In this document: piece after piece, positions 46,143 to 54,861 of the stretch
How positions within the stretch are numbered: the stretch's first letter is position 1
Layout: every line of letters begins with the position of its first letter
The notes under the pieces: model-generated
What the model was told of the DNA's origin: nothing
What the model saw: only the letters and a program-made list of their open reading frames with translations
Databases searched by the model: none
Assembly (NCBI GenBank): GCA_963794165.1
Contig: CAWCCT010000012.1
Span: forward strand, 930,001 to 994,000
Reading direction: 5' to 3'
Source: PALSA-350 sp963794165
GTDB taxonomy: Bacteria > Acidobacteriota > Terriglobia > Terriglobales > Acidobacteriaceae
Length of the DNA stretch: 64,000 nucleotides
Translations under genes and position numbers: made by a program

Positions 46143-46241
46143 TGCCCCCTCCTGGTCCCCGTCCTAGGGGACCATTTTACCTTATCATGGGTTATTATGG
46201 GTTGGAGGCGACCCGCTAATTTCGCGTAAGTTATTGATTAT

Positions 46242-46317
46242 TGGAGCACCGGGCGGGAATTGAACCCGCGAATACTGGTTTTGCAGACCAGCGCGTTAGC
46301 CACTTCGCCACCGGTGC
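46242..46317 (-). tRNA. tRNA-Cys (GCA)
   Basis: On the minus strand the 7-bp acceptor GCACCGG pairs with CCGGTGC. The anticodon loop CTGCAAA (anticodon GCA) sits on CTGGT/ACCAG. The T arm is GCGGG-TTCAATT-CCCGC. Base 73 is U and CCA is encoded, as expected for tRNA-Cys. The 3' end faces the integrase. Confidence 0.93.
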
Positions 46318-46333
46318 TCATCTTCGACCTTAC

Positions 46334-47002
46334 CTACTTTGCCTGGGGAGCAAGCTCCTTCTTCGCCAGGTACCAGGTCTCCACTGTCAGCCCTGCTCCG
46401 CCGCCGTTCGTGCGCTTGCGCGCGTCTTCCACCGTAGCCGGTGCTGGCACGATGACAAGATCTCCAGGATTCCAGTTAGCGGGGACCGAAACGCCATTAC
46501 CGTCGATCGTCTGCAACGCCGCGAATATGCGGATCAACTCATCCACATTACGTCCCAGCTGCATCGGGTAGTAAACAATGGCGCGGATATTCTGCTTAGG
46601 GTCGATGGCGAAGACTGCGCGTACCGTGGCCGTATCCGACGCTGCTTCATGCACCAGCCCATAGGCCTGCGAGACCTTCTGGTCGAGATCCGCAATGACC
46701 GGAAACTTCACCTCCACACCCGCGTTGCGTTCGATGTCCCGCACCCATGCGATATGCGAGTAGATGCTGTCAATCGAGACCCCGATCAACTGCACGTTCA
46801 ACCTCTCAAAGTCTTCGGCTCGGCGCGCAAATTCAATGAACTCCGTGGTGCACACGGGAGTGAAGTCCGAAGGGTGGGAAAAAAGCAATACGTACTTGCC
46901 CTTGCTGGTGTAGTCGCTCAACTGGATAACGCCATGTGTGCTCTTCGCTTTGAAGTCGGGCGCCTGCTCAAGGATGCGTGGGATGCGTGATTCCGTGCTC
47001 AT
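46334..47002 (-). CDS. Peroxiredoxin, Prx6 (1-Cys) type
   Basis: The 222-residue enzyme reduces hydrogen peroxide and organic peroxides. The peroxidatic Cys lies in HPSDFTPVCTTEFIEFARR (Cys near 51). Length and the C-terminal domain with NWNPGDLVIVPAP and WYLAKKEL fit the Prx6 group. No resolving Cys is seen. AAGAGGAAACCCAC precedes the ATG. A tiny cysteine-rich open frame lies 119 bp upstream on the same strand and may act as a leader peptide. Confidence 0.93.
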   Translation of the reverse strand: MSTESRIPRILEQAPDFKAKSTHGVIQLSDYTSKGKYVLLFSHPSDFTPVCTTEFIEFARRAEDFERLNVQLIGVSIDSIYSHIAWVRDIERNAGVEVKFPVIADLDQKVSQAYGLVHEAASDTATVRAVFAIDPKQNIRAIVYYPMQLGRNVDELIRIFAALQTIDGNGVSVPANWNPGDLVIVPAPATVEDARKRTNGGGAGLTVETWYLAKKELAPQAK

Positions 47003-47121
47003 GTGGGTTTCCTCTTCGAAACTCGGTTAGCAGTTGCTTCTGAGCACGAGGGTACCCGCGCCAAGAGCCAGCTGCGGGTGGATGAGGTTTCTATGTCAGG
47101 AGTCGAAGCTTGCGTTTCGAT

Positions 47122-47202
47122 CTAGAAACACACCCGCAGCGTGCAGCAGCAGCGACAGCAGCCGCTACAGAGAGTGCCCGGGTGGTGAAGGGTAGTTGCC
47201 AT
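47122..47202 (-). CDS. Putative cysteine-rich leader peptide
   Basis: This 26-residue frame has seven Cys in its last 15 residues (LCSGCCRCCCTLRVCF), with two His at positions 6-7. It is followed, 119 bp on, by the peroxiredoxin gene. The Cys codon density is far beyond chance and resembles leader peptides that sense a charged tRNA by ribosome stalling. No good ribosome site is seen ahead of the ATG, which weakens the case. Confidence 0.4.
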   Translation of the reverse strand: MATTLHHPGTLCSGCCRCCCTLRVCF

Positions 47203-47839
47203 TGATCAAGTAGGAAGCAGTAGGTTACCTGCTTCGAATTTCTAGCATAGAACCCGTGGCGTGAGGTGTCAAACCGTCTGCTGATGAGTTGGGCCGTCGT
47301 TCGAGTGTCCAAAAAAAGGACAGATAATAAAAAAGGGGAAGACGTCGGCGAGAAGTTGCAGGAAATTTATTTTTTTTGAGCACTGATCCTGTAGCAAAAG
47401 AGCGCCTTTTCCTTGAACGATTCACATGCTTTCAACAGGGCTGAACACGCGTATAGGCAACACTGACAACACGACGCCATTTTGCGGTGGAACTTGCGTA
47501 AAAAAACCAGCGCCATTTCGCTTGATCTTCTCCGTTTACACATCGCTGTCCTCTTCGTACTCTGTGCAAGCGTCGCCGTCGAGGTAACGCAACTGTCGGC
47601 CATTAATCACAATTGAATTCAGATCGGACGCGCTTGGATGCGCGCTGCGGTTGGACGGCGCTGCCGCCGGAAAACGACTTGCTCTTCGTCGTCTCTGGTC
47701 CAAGCAGGTCGTTGTCCGCCAGGCTCCGCAACCATCCACGACGCGGCTTATACCGTTCTTCCCCCGAAGCCGGCAAACGCGCACATGCCTAGTGTGCTCG
47801 CGTTTCACAGCTCCTTTGAAAGGAGAAATTTAGGACCCC
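47203..47839. other. Intergenic, no gene supported
   Basis: A 640-base gap between the leader/peroxiredoxin and a response regulator. It has A- and T-runs (47313-47329, 47369-47377) but no clear hairpin with them. Short frames on both strands lack support. The promoters of both neighbours must be here. Confidence 0.35.
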
Positions 47840-48310
47840 ATGAGGCCAAAGAAAACTATTTTGTGTGTTGACGACAACGAGCAGTCTCTTTCTGTTCGCA
47901 AATTCATGCTTGAGACCCGAGGGTATCGAGTACTGACAGCTTCCAGCAGCGAACAGGCCTTGGAGCTCTTTCGCGATGGTGGGATCGATCTGGTTCTGAG
48001 CGACCTGATCATGCCCTACATGGACGGCAACGAACTCATTCGCCGCATGAAGGAGTTGGCGCCCGAAGTCCCGGCCATCCTGATCAGCGGCAGCGTAAAG
48101 GCATTCGATCGCGCCAATCGAGCCGATGCCTTCTTGCCCAAGGGTGCATGCTCTCCGGTGGAGTTGCTGGAGCGCGTTCGCGTGATGGTAGCTCGAAAAC
48201 GCGGGCCCAAGAAGGGACACGGCATACGCCCCGTGCTTAGGGATCATGCCCAGGAACACCTTGCCGACCGCCAGGTGGAGACCAGCGATCCGCTAGCAGT
48301 GGGCCTTTGA
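47840..48310 (+). CDS. Single-domain response regulator
   Basis: The 156-residue protein is a receiver domain: ILCVDDNEQSLSVR at the start with the acidic pair, the phosphoacceptor in LVLSDLIMPYMDGNEL (near 56), the Ser in AILISGSVKAF, and the lysine in DAFLPKGACSPVELL (near 101). A basic tail of about 40 residues (RKRGPKKGHG) follows. No kinase or output domain is nearby, so it may signal by protein contact. Confidence 0.88.
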   Translation: MRPKKTILCVDDNEQSLSVRKFMLETRGYRVLTASSSEQALELFRDGGIDLVLSDLIMPYMDGNELIRRMKELAPEVPAILISGSVKAFDRANRADAFLPKGACSPVELLERVRVMVARKRGPKKGHGIRPVLRDHAQEHLADRQVETSDPLAVGL

Positions 48311-48323
48311 TCGCAGGGGCTGC

Positions 48324-48430
48324 GCATATCCACTTCTGCTGTATAAAGGGGAGCGCCTGCTGACGCGACTTTTCGTCAAGAAAAGGCGCACATCGCTAAA
48401 CCTTCCTATGCAGCGTAGAAGTGGATATGC
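48324..48430. repeat. 107-bp element with terminal inverted repeats
   Basis: GCATATCCACTTCT at 48324-48337 is repeated inverted and exact at 48417-48430. The core contains a smaller hairpin (TGACG..CGTCA region, 48361-48377). It lies between two co-directional genes. It looks like a small non-autonomous transposable element or REP-type repeat. Confidence 0.6.
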
Positions 48431-48457
48431 GTTACCCTGCCAGTTACAATCAGGAAC

Positions 48458-49135
48458 GTGCAGCCCATCATTGAGGCAAAGAGCGTCAGCAAAGTTTACC
48501 GGGCGGGGAAAGTAGACGTTCCTGCCCTTACCGGCGTTTCGTTTGTCGTGCCGCCGGGCGAGTTCGTCAGCATCGTCGGGCCCTCAGGCAGCGGCAAATC
48601 GACGCTCTTCTATATTCTTGGCGGCTTGACGCGCGCGACCTCGGGAAGCGTCTTGATTGACGGCGTCGACTTTGCCCGGCTCAGCGACTCCAGGCGCACG
48701 GTGTTGCGCAAGACGAAGATTGGCTTTGTGTTTCAGAAGTTCAATCTGTTGCCCACGCTCACGGCGCGCGGCAATATTGAAATCGCGCGCGAGATCGCCG
48801 GCAGCCACCAGGCGCAGGACGATCAGCTTCTTCAGCACCTCACCGACATGCTGGGCATTTCGGGCCGGCTCGATCATCTTCCGTCGGAGCTTTCCGGCGG
48901 CGAACAGCAGCGGGTCGCCATTGCCCGTGCCCTCATCACCCGTCCCGCCATTATTTTGGCCGATGAGCCTACGGGCAATCTCGACACAGCTAATTCCAAT
49001 GCGGTATTGGAGATGCTCAGGCGCTCCAACCAGGAGTTCAAGCAGACCGTGCTGATGATCACCCACAACCCTGAGGCGGCTGCCGTTGGAGACCGCATCC
49101 TGCACATGCGCGACGGCCGTCTGGTGGGGGAATAG
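48458..49135 (+). CDS. ABC transporter ATPase, LolD/MacB type
   Basis: The 225-residue ATPase has Walker A (GPSGSGKST, about 41-49), the Q-loop (FVFQKFNLLPTLTA), the signature LSGGEQQRVAIARAL (about 146-160) and Walker B (ILADEPTGNLD, about 169-179). The FNLLPTLTA and GNLD forms mark the LolD/MacB subgroup, which works with FtsX-like permeases in lipoprotein or macrolide export. The start is GTG at 48458. No permease gene is adjacent, so its partner is elsewhere. Confidence 0.9.
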   Translation: MQPIIEAKSVSKVYRAGKVDVPALTGVSFVVPPGEFVSIVGPSGSGKSTLFYILGGLTRATSGSVLIDGVDFARLSDSRRTVLRKTKIGFVFQKFNLLPTLTARGNIEIAREIAGSHQAQDDQLLQHLTDMLGISGRLDHLPSELSGGEQQRVAIARALITRPAIILADEPTGNLDTANSNAVLEMLRRSNQEFKQTVLMITHNPEAAAVGDRILHMRDGRLVGE

Positions 49136-49149
49136 GCAGCATCGCATCC

Positions 49150-49674
49150 GTGATCACCTGGGTGCTGTTGGCCGGATTGCCCGGAACGGGCAAGAGCACG
49201 CTGGCCCGGGCCCTGGCCGAGCGCATGCCTGCCGTTGTTCTTGACAAGGATCGTGTCCGTGGCGCGTTGTTTGCGGGTGCTCTCACCGACTACAGTGCCG
49301 AACAAGATCGCGTGTGCATGCGCGCGATGCTGGAAGCGGCCGCCTATCTGACCGAGCGCCGCCGAGTGGAATACATCTTTTTCGATGGTCGCACCTTCTC
49401 CACCGGGGCGCAGATTGAAGAGGTCTTGCTGGCGGCGGCGAATGCTGGTGCCCGCTGGCGCATCCTGCATGTGATTTGTGCCGATGTGGTCGCGGAAGAG
49501 CGCCTGGGGCGAAGCGACCCTGCTCATCCGGCACAGAATCGTGATCCTGCGCTCTACCGCAGGATCAAGCAGCATTTCGAGCCTATCCTGCATGAGAAGC
49601 TGCAGGTCGACACGACATTGGGCATAAATAGCCATTTGGCGGCTATTGAGGCCTATCTCAGGGTCGAGGAATAG
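49150..49674 (+). CDS. P-loop kinase-like NTPase
   Basis: The 174-residue protein has Walker A near the start (LAGLPGTGKSTLARAL), VVLDKDRVRGAL as in AAA_33/zeta-like kinases, and IFFDGRTFSTGAQIEE as a second acidic strand. The family phosphorylates small molecules, but which one is not evident. The start is GTG at 49150, 14 bp after the ABC ATPase gene, so the two may be co-transcribed. Confidence 0.75.
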   Translation: MITWVLLAGLPGTGKSTLARALAERMPAVVLDKDRVRGALFAGALTDYSAEQDRVCMRAMLEAAAYLTERRRVEYIFFDGRTFSTGAQIEEVLLAAANAGARWRILHVICADVVAEERLGRSDPAHPAQNRDPALYRRIKQHFEPILHEKLQVDTTLGINSHLAAIEAYLRVEE

Positions 49675-49729
49675 GGGTCGTGCGTTGACCCGGTGTCGAA
49701 CCGCCCGATATACTGCCTCAGGACGTAAT

Positions 49730-49804
49730 GCGGGAGTAGCTCAGTGGTAGAGCATCGCCTTGCCAAGGCGAGGGTCGCGGGTTCAAGTCCCGTCTCCCGC
49801 TCCA
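49730..49804 (+). tRNA. tRNA-Gly (GCC)
   Basis: Acceptor GCGGGAG pairs with CTCCCGC. The anticodon loop TTGCCAA (anticodon GCC) sits on TCGCC/GGCGA. The T loop is TTCAAGT and CCA is encoded. Confidence 0.95.
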
Positions 49805-49903
49805 GGTAGCTACCTTGTCGCTGGTGGATTGAGCCGCAATGGTCTGAAAGTCGCAATGGCTGGACCCGGTTTCTGCCCGCCCCGGCGGTACAATGTTCAA
49901 GAT

Positions 49904-50733
<830 letters not shown>

Positions 50734-51045
50734 ATGCCCGCCAAACCAGCGCGGCTTCTATGCGTAGGCCGGGAGCAGTATCTCCTGGAAACTCGCTGCG
50801 CCGTCCTCGGACAATCCGGCTACGATGCTCAGTCGGCCACGCTTCTCGAAGCGGAAGATCTGCTGCGTACCGAGAAATATGACCTCGTCATCGTCTCCGC
50901 TTTACTGAGCGACGAAGAAAGAAGCCGCATTCTTACCGCCGTCGCCGGCTCTTCACCGATCCTCACCTTGGATGGCGTGACGTTCGCTGCAGAATTGCTG
51001 AGCGAAGTAGAACGCAAACTGGCGCTGTCCGCCTTAGACCGATGA
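50734..51045 (+). CDS. Degenerate receiver-domain protein
   Basis: The 103-residue protein follows the CheY pattern: LLCVGREQYLLETRCAVLGQ, SGYDAQSATLLEAEDLL, and YDLVIVSALLSDEE where beta-strand 3 ends. But the acidic pair is missing (VGREQ) and the phosphoacceptor Asp is replaced by Ser (VIVSALL). It would not be phosphorylated in the normal way. A similar N-terminal fold in other proteins acts as a protein-binding module. No partner gene is adjacent. Confidence 0.6.
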   Translation: MPAKPARLLCVGREQYLLETRCAVLGQSGYDAQSATLLEAEDLLRTEKYDLVIVSALLSDEERSRILTAVAGSSPILTLDGVTFAAELLSEVERKLALSALDR

Positions 51046-51109
51046 GGCGGATGGGAACAGCACGGTGAACATTTTCTATCACTCGCCGGATTGAGTTCCG
51101 CTCAGACTT

Positions 51110-51334
51110 GTCCAAATTAGCTCTTCACAATTTCGCGGCATCGGGCGCGGCGGCTTCATCCCTGGCGCCGTAGTCCTTTGGAATGGAACGCCGCGAACAA
51201 CTACCTACATCGATCAAAACCACTTACAGTTTGCGGTAGCCGCAGCGGATGTAGCTGCCCCGTCCTCTGTCTCCCTTTCCGCGGCCAATCCTGGCTCAAA
51301 CTCGTCGCCGACCCTGGCGCTCACGGTGCAATAG
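51110..51334 (+). pseudogene. Fragment of a secreted IPT/TIG-like repeat protein
   Basis: An open frame without a start reads GGFIPGAVVLWNGTPRTTTY and AVAAADVAAPSSVSLSAANP, then stops at 51334. This resembles the C-terminal immunoglobulin-like (IPT/TIG) repeat of acidobacterial surface proteins. The upstream part is missing. Confidence 0.5.
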
Positions 51335-51536
51335 ACGCTAGCCGAGTCTCCACAGGAGTGGGTCTCAAAGCTTTTCGCGGTTTCGTGGGTCCGCCGCAAG
51401 CCCAGTAGGTAGCCGCAAACAGAGCCATCAGGACGCCAAAAATTATCAAGGCGCGAAGCGAAGGTAGCCAATTCATAGCCCTACAGCATACCGCAACTTA
51501 AGTCCCGCAGGGCCAATGACAACTTCCTGGATAAGC

Positions 51537-51704
51537 TGATGGGTGCCCCAGGTCCCCGATTTCCTGCGAAGCTTATTGGGTTCCTCGCACTCTATGCGCC
51601 TTTCCGTATAGAAAGGCGCACACGCGGTCCTGTCCAGCACTACGTACAGGAAATTCGGGGGGTCTCGCTTTTGAGACCTGGGATCCTCCACGCAAATGCC
51701 GGCG
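51537..51704. repeat. Composite dispersed repeat with a second repeat nested inside
   Basis: The outer parts (GGGTGCCCCAGGTC and 51661-51703, ending CTCCACGCAAATGCCGGC) match 56401-56452 with one mismatch in 43 bases. Between them lies a 66-base unit (51595-51660) with the hairpin TGCGCCTTTC/GAAAGGCGCA. That unit recurs in reverse orientation at 58133-58199. Confidence 0.65.
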
Positions 51705-51899
51705 GACCCGAGTCCTCACCCACACTCTAAAGCCCAGATGGAACGAGCGCCCTGACCTTACCTCAAGGCCCGGAGGGCCGCCTGCCAAACATAGCCCAGC
51801 TCGGAAGGGCTGGGTCATATGCAAGATGATGCGAGCGCCGTAGTTGCGGCACTCTACCACAGAAGACCCCCGGCAAGCCTTTCATTATAGAATTCGCAG

Positions 51900-54560
51900 A
51901 TGCAAAAGATCCTCTTGCGAGCCGGTGTGAGTGTATGTCTTCTCCTTTCCGTCTTCACTGCCACGGGTGCAACTCCTCCCAAACTGCGTTTGCAGGAGCA
52001 GCAAAAGATAGAACCGGTCTCTTACCGAGCCGAGCTGACTCTCGACCCCATGAAGGACACGTTTTCCGGCTCTCTGCTCATTCGCCTGCAGATTTCCGAG
52101 TCGACCAACACCATCTGGCTTAATGCACACCATCTCTCGATCGCCTCCGTTACTCTAACCTCCGGCGGCAATAACCTCACCGGCAAAGCGACGCCTGCCG
52201 GAGAAGACTTCGTTGGCATTGCGTTCGACACGCTGGTGCCTACCGGACCGGCGGAGCTAAGCATTCAATACACCGGAGAGGTTAAAAAAGGGGATACCGC
52301 GGGTCTCTTCCGGGTAGACGATAAGGGCAACTCCTATCTGCTGACGCAGTTCGAATCGACCGACGCTCGGGACGTGTTCCCCTCCTTTGATGAGCCGGTC
52401 TACAAAGTTCCGTGGAAGCTGACCTTGCATGTCCCTGCTCAAGACACGGCACTGAGCAACACGCCGATTGCTTCTGACCACACCGAAGGCAATATCCGCA
52501 CCGTCGAATTTGCCGAGACCAAGCCGTTGCCCAGTTACTTGATCGCCTTCGGAGTTGGACCGTTCGAGTATGTTGACGCGGGCACAGCCTGTAAGAAACA
52601 TATTCCGGTGCGCATTGTCGTGCCTAAAGGCCGTGCCGCCGAGGCAAAATACGCAGCCGAAGTAACTCCGCAAATCCTGACTCGTTTGGAGGAGTATTTC
52701 GGTATTCCTTATCCCTACGACAAGTCCGATCAGGTATCCGTGCCGGTTACGTTAGGCTTCGGGGCCATGGAAAACGCCGGAATGGTGACCTATGGCCAGA
52801 CCATCATTCTTGCCGACCCATCCTCAGACGGCATCGCCCGCCAGCGCGAATACGCGTCGGTAGCCGCGCATGAGCTTGCCCATCAATGGTTCGGCGACCT
52901 GGTCACCACCTCTTGGTGGAACGACATCTGGCTCAACGAAGCATTCGCTACCTGGATGGAGCAAAAGATCCTCGCCGAGTGGAAGCCAGAGTGGAACACC
53001 CGGATCGCCGACGTGAATACAAAGTTGGAGGCGGAAGACCAGGATAGCCTCATTTCGGCGCGGCAGATTCGTCAGCCAATCGAATCCAAAGGCGATATTG
53101 GCGCGGCGTTTGACGACATCACCTACTTAAAAGGTGCAGCCGTTATCGGGATGTTTGAGAACTGGATGGGGTCAGCCGATTTCCGAGCAGGGGTACAGCG
53201 TTATTTAAACGCTTATGCGTTTCGCACCGCTACGGCTGACAATTTTCTCGAGTCTCTGAGCGCTGGAGGCAAGAACGTCACCGCCGCTTTCTCCACCTTT
53301 CTCAATCAACCAGGCGTGCCCATGGTGTCAGCAGCTCTCGCTTGCAACGCTGGAGCAAAATTGCACCTGGAGCAGAAACGATCCGTGCCCATCGGTTCTG
53401 AAGGAGTTGCCGCGCAACAGTGGTCGATACCGCTATGTATCCGCTACGGTTTGGGAAGCGGGACGGCGAGCGAGTGCACGCTGATGACCGAAAAATCAAC
53501 GGACTTCAAGCTCACCAAGACCCAGAGCTGCCCCACCTGGCTGCAGGCGAATGATGCAGCCAAGGGCTACTACCAGGTGAACTACCAGGGAAATCTTCTG
53601 CATGAGTTGACGGAAGGAGACATTCCGCAAAGGCTTCCAGGGACAGAACGAGTGGACTTGATAGGCAACGCGGCGGCGGGCTGGACGAGTGGTGATTTGC
53701 CCGGGAAAGACGCCTTGGGCCTGGTCGAGAAGTTCCACAATGATCCGGAGCGGCTCGTGGTAGTGCGTGCTCTGAACCTGGCGCTGCTCCCCAACGCCAA
53801 CTTGGTGCCCGACGATCTACGGCCAAAGTATCGCCAATTCCTATTGACTAACTTTCAAGCTCGCGCCAAGCAACTTGGTTGGACACCGCACCCCGGCGAA
53901 TCGGACGATGTGCGCTTGCTGCGTCCGACGCTTTTGCGGGCTGTATCGACGGTGGGTGGAGACCAGGAATTGGGCATGCAAGCCGTGGGGCTTGCCGATC
54001 AATGGTTGAAGGATCCAACCTCGGTAAGTCCGGATGTTCGCGATGCCGTTCTCCGAACTGCGGCCTATTACGGTGACCGGGCGCTCTTCGATCGTTTTTT
54101 CGCTGCCTATCAGAAAACCGAGGACTCGCAGTTGAAGCAGTCTCTTTTGATCGCGTTGATCGGTTTCCGTGACAAGCAAATTGTTCAGGATGAGCTTGGC
54201 TTTGTGGAGTCCGGCAAGGTTCCGCTTCCGGACGGCATCATTTTTCTCTTCGCTCCGGGGAGCGCCTCGCCCGCCCTGCGCAAATTACCCTTTGAAGCCG
54301 TGGAGGCAAACTACGACCAGCTCTTGAAAAACCACCCCAACGTCTTTGGCTTTGGGCTGGCGACCTTCCTACCCCAGGTAGGCGACGGCCTTTGTGATCC
54401 GCAAGACCGCCAGGAATACGCCTCCTTCTTCGGCCCGCGAGTAAACAACGTAGTGGGAGCCTCCAGGCCCTACGCCCAAACCTTAGAAAAAATCGACCTC
54501 TGCATAGCCCTCAAGAAAGCCCAAGCCCCAAGCGTAGCCGCCTTTCTGCAAACCTACTAA
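51900..54560 (+). CDS. M1-family aminopeptidase, secreted
   Basis: The 886-residue zinc peptidase trims N-terminal residues from peptides. A signal peptide (about 1-23, LLLSVFTATGA) sends it to the envelope. The M1 marks are the exopeptidase motif GAMENAG (about 297-303) and the zinc site HELAHQWFGD with the second Glu in WLNEAFATWME (about 329-358). An ERAP-like helical domain fills residues 545-885. Length and order of domains are normal. No strong ribosome site is visible. It stands alone between repeat-rich gaps. Confidence 0.95.
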   Translation: MQKILLRAGVSVCLLLSVFTATGATPPKLRLQEQQKIEPVSYRAELTLDPMKDTFSGSLLIRLQISESTNTIWLNAHHLSIASVTLTSGGNNLTGKATPAGEDFVGIAFDTLVPTGPAELSIQYTGEVKKGDTAGLFRVDDKGNSYLLTQFESTDARDVFPSFDEPVYKVPWKLTLHVPAQDTALSNTPIASDHTEGNIRTVEFAETKPLPSYLIAFGVGPFEYVDAGTACKKHIPVRIVVPKGRAAEAKYAAEVTPQILTRLEEYFGIPYPYDKSDQVSVPVTLGFGAMENAGMVTYGQTIILADPSSDGIARQREYASVAAHELAHQWFGDLVTTSWWNDIWLNEAFATWMEQKILAEWKPEWNTRIADVNTKLEAEDQDSLISARQIRQPIESKGDIGAAFDDITYLKGAAVIGMFENWMGSADFRAGVQRYLNAYAFRTATADNFLESLSAGGKNVTAAFSTFLNQPGVPMVSAALACNAGAKLHLEQKRSVPIGSEGVAAQQWSIPLCIRYGLGSGTASECTLMTEKSTDFKLTKTQSCPTWLQANDAAKGYYQVNYQGNLLHELTEGDIPQRLPGTERVDLIGNAAAGWTSGDLPGKDALGLVEKFHNDPERLVVVRALNLALLPNANLVPDDLRPKYRQFLLTNFQARAKQLGWTPHPGESDDVRLLRPTLLRAVSTVGGDQELGMQAVGLADQWLKDPTSVSPDVRDAVLRTAAYYGDRALFDRFFAAYQKTEDSQLKQSLLIALIGFRDKQIVQDELGFVESGKVPLPDGIIFLFAPGSASPALRKLPFEAVEANYDQLLKNHPNVFGFGLATFLPQVGDGLCDPQDRQEYASFFGPRVNNVVGASRPYAQTLEKIDLCIALKKAQAPSVAAFLQTY

Positions 54561-54651
54561 CTCCGGTTCCCTCACTAAGGCCGGGTACCACCACCCCTTG
54601 ACCGTTAAGTGCATCGGATTAAAGGCCGTAGTCGCTGACCTGTTGTGCCAG

Positions 54652-54740
54652 CCCCGGACTTCAGTCCGGGGGAGCGGGTTTTCAAACCCGCGGAAACGCT
54701 CGGTATATAAATTTCGGGGCTTTAGCCCTGGTGGCTGCCT
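54652..54740. repeat. Dispersed palindromic repeat
   Basis: It contains the stem CCCCGGACT/AGTCCGGGG and GAGCGGG...CCCGCGG, followed by CTCGGTATATAAATTTCGGG. A diverged copy is at 50523-50602. Located between the M1 peptidase and SelO genes. Confidence 0.55.
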
Positions 54741-54861
54741 CTCGAGCGATCCGGACTTTTTCCGCAGATTCTAAAGTCGAGCACCCCGCAAAGGAGTTTC
54801 CGCGCCCGTCCGCCAGCAACCGCTGCCCGTCCAAGCACCTGTATCATAAGAGCGGTTAACC

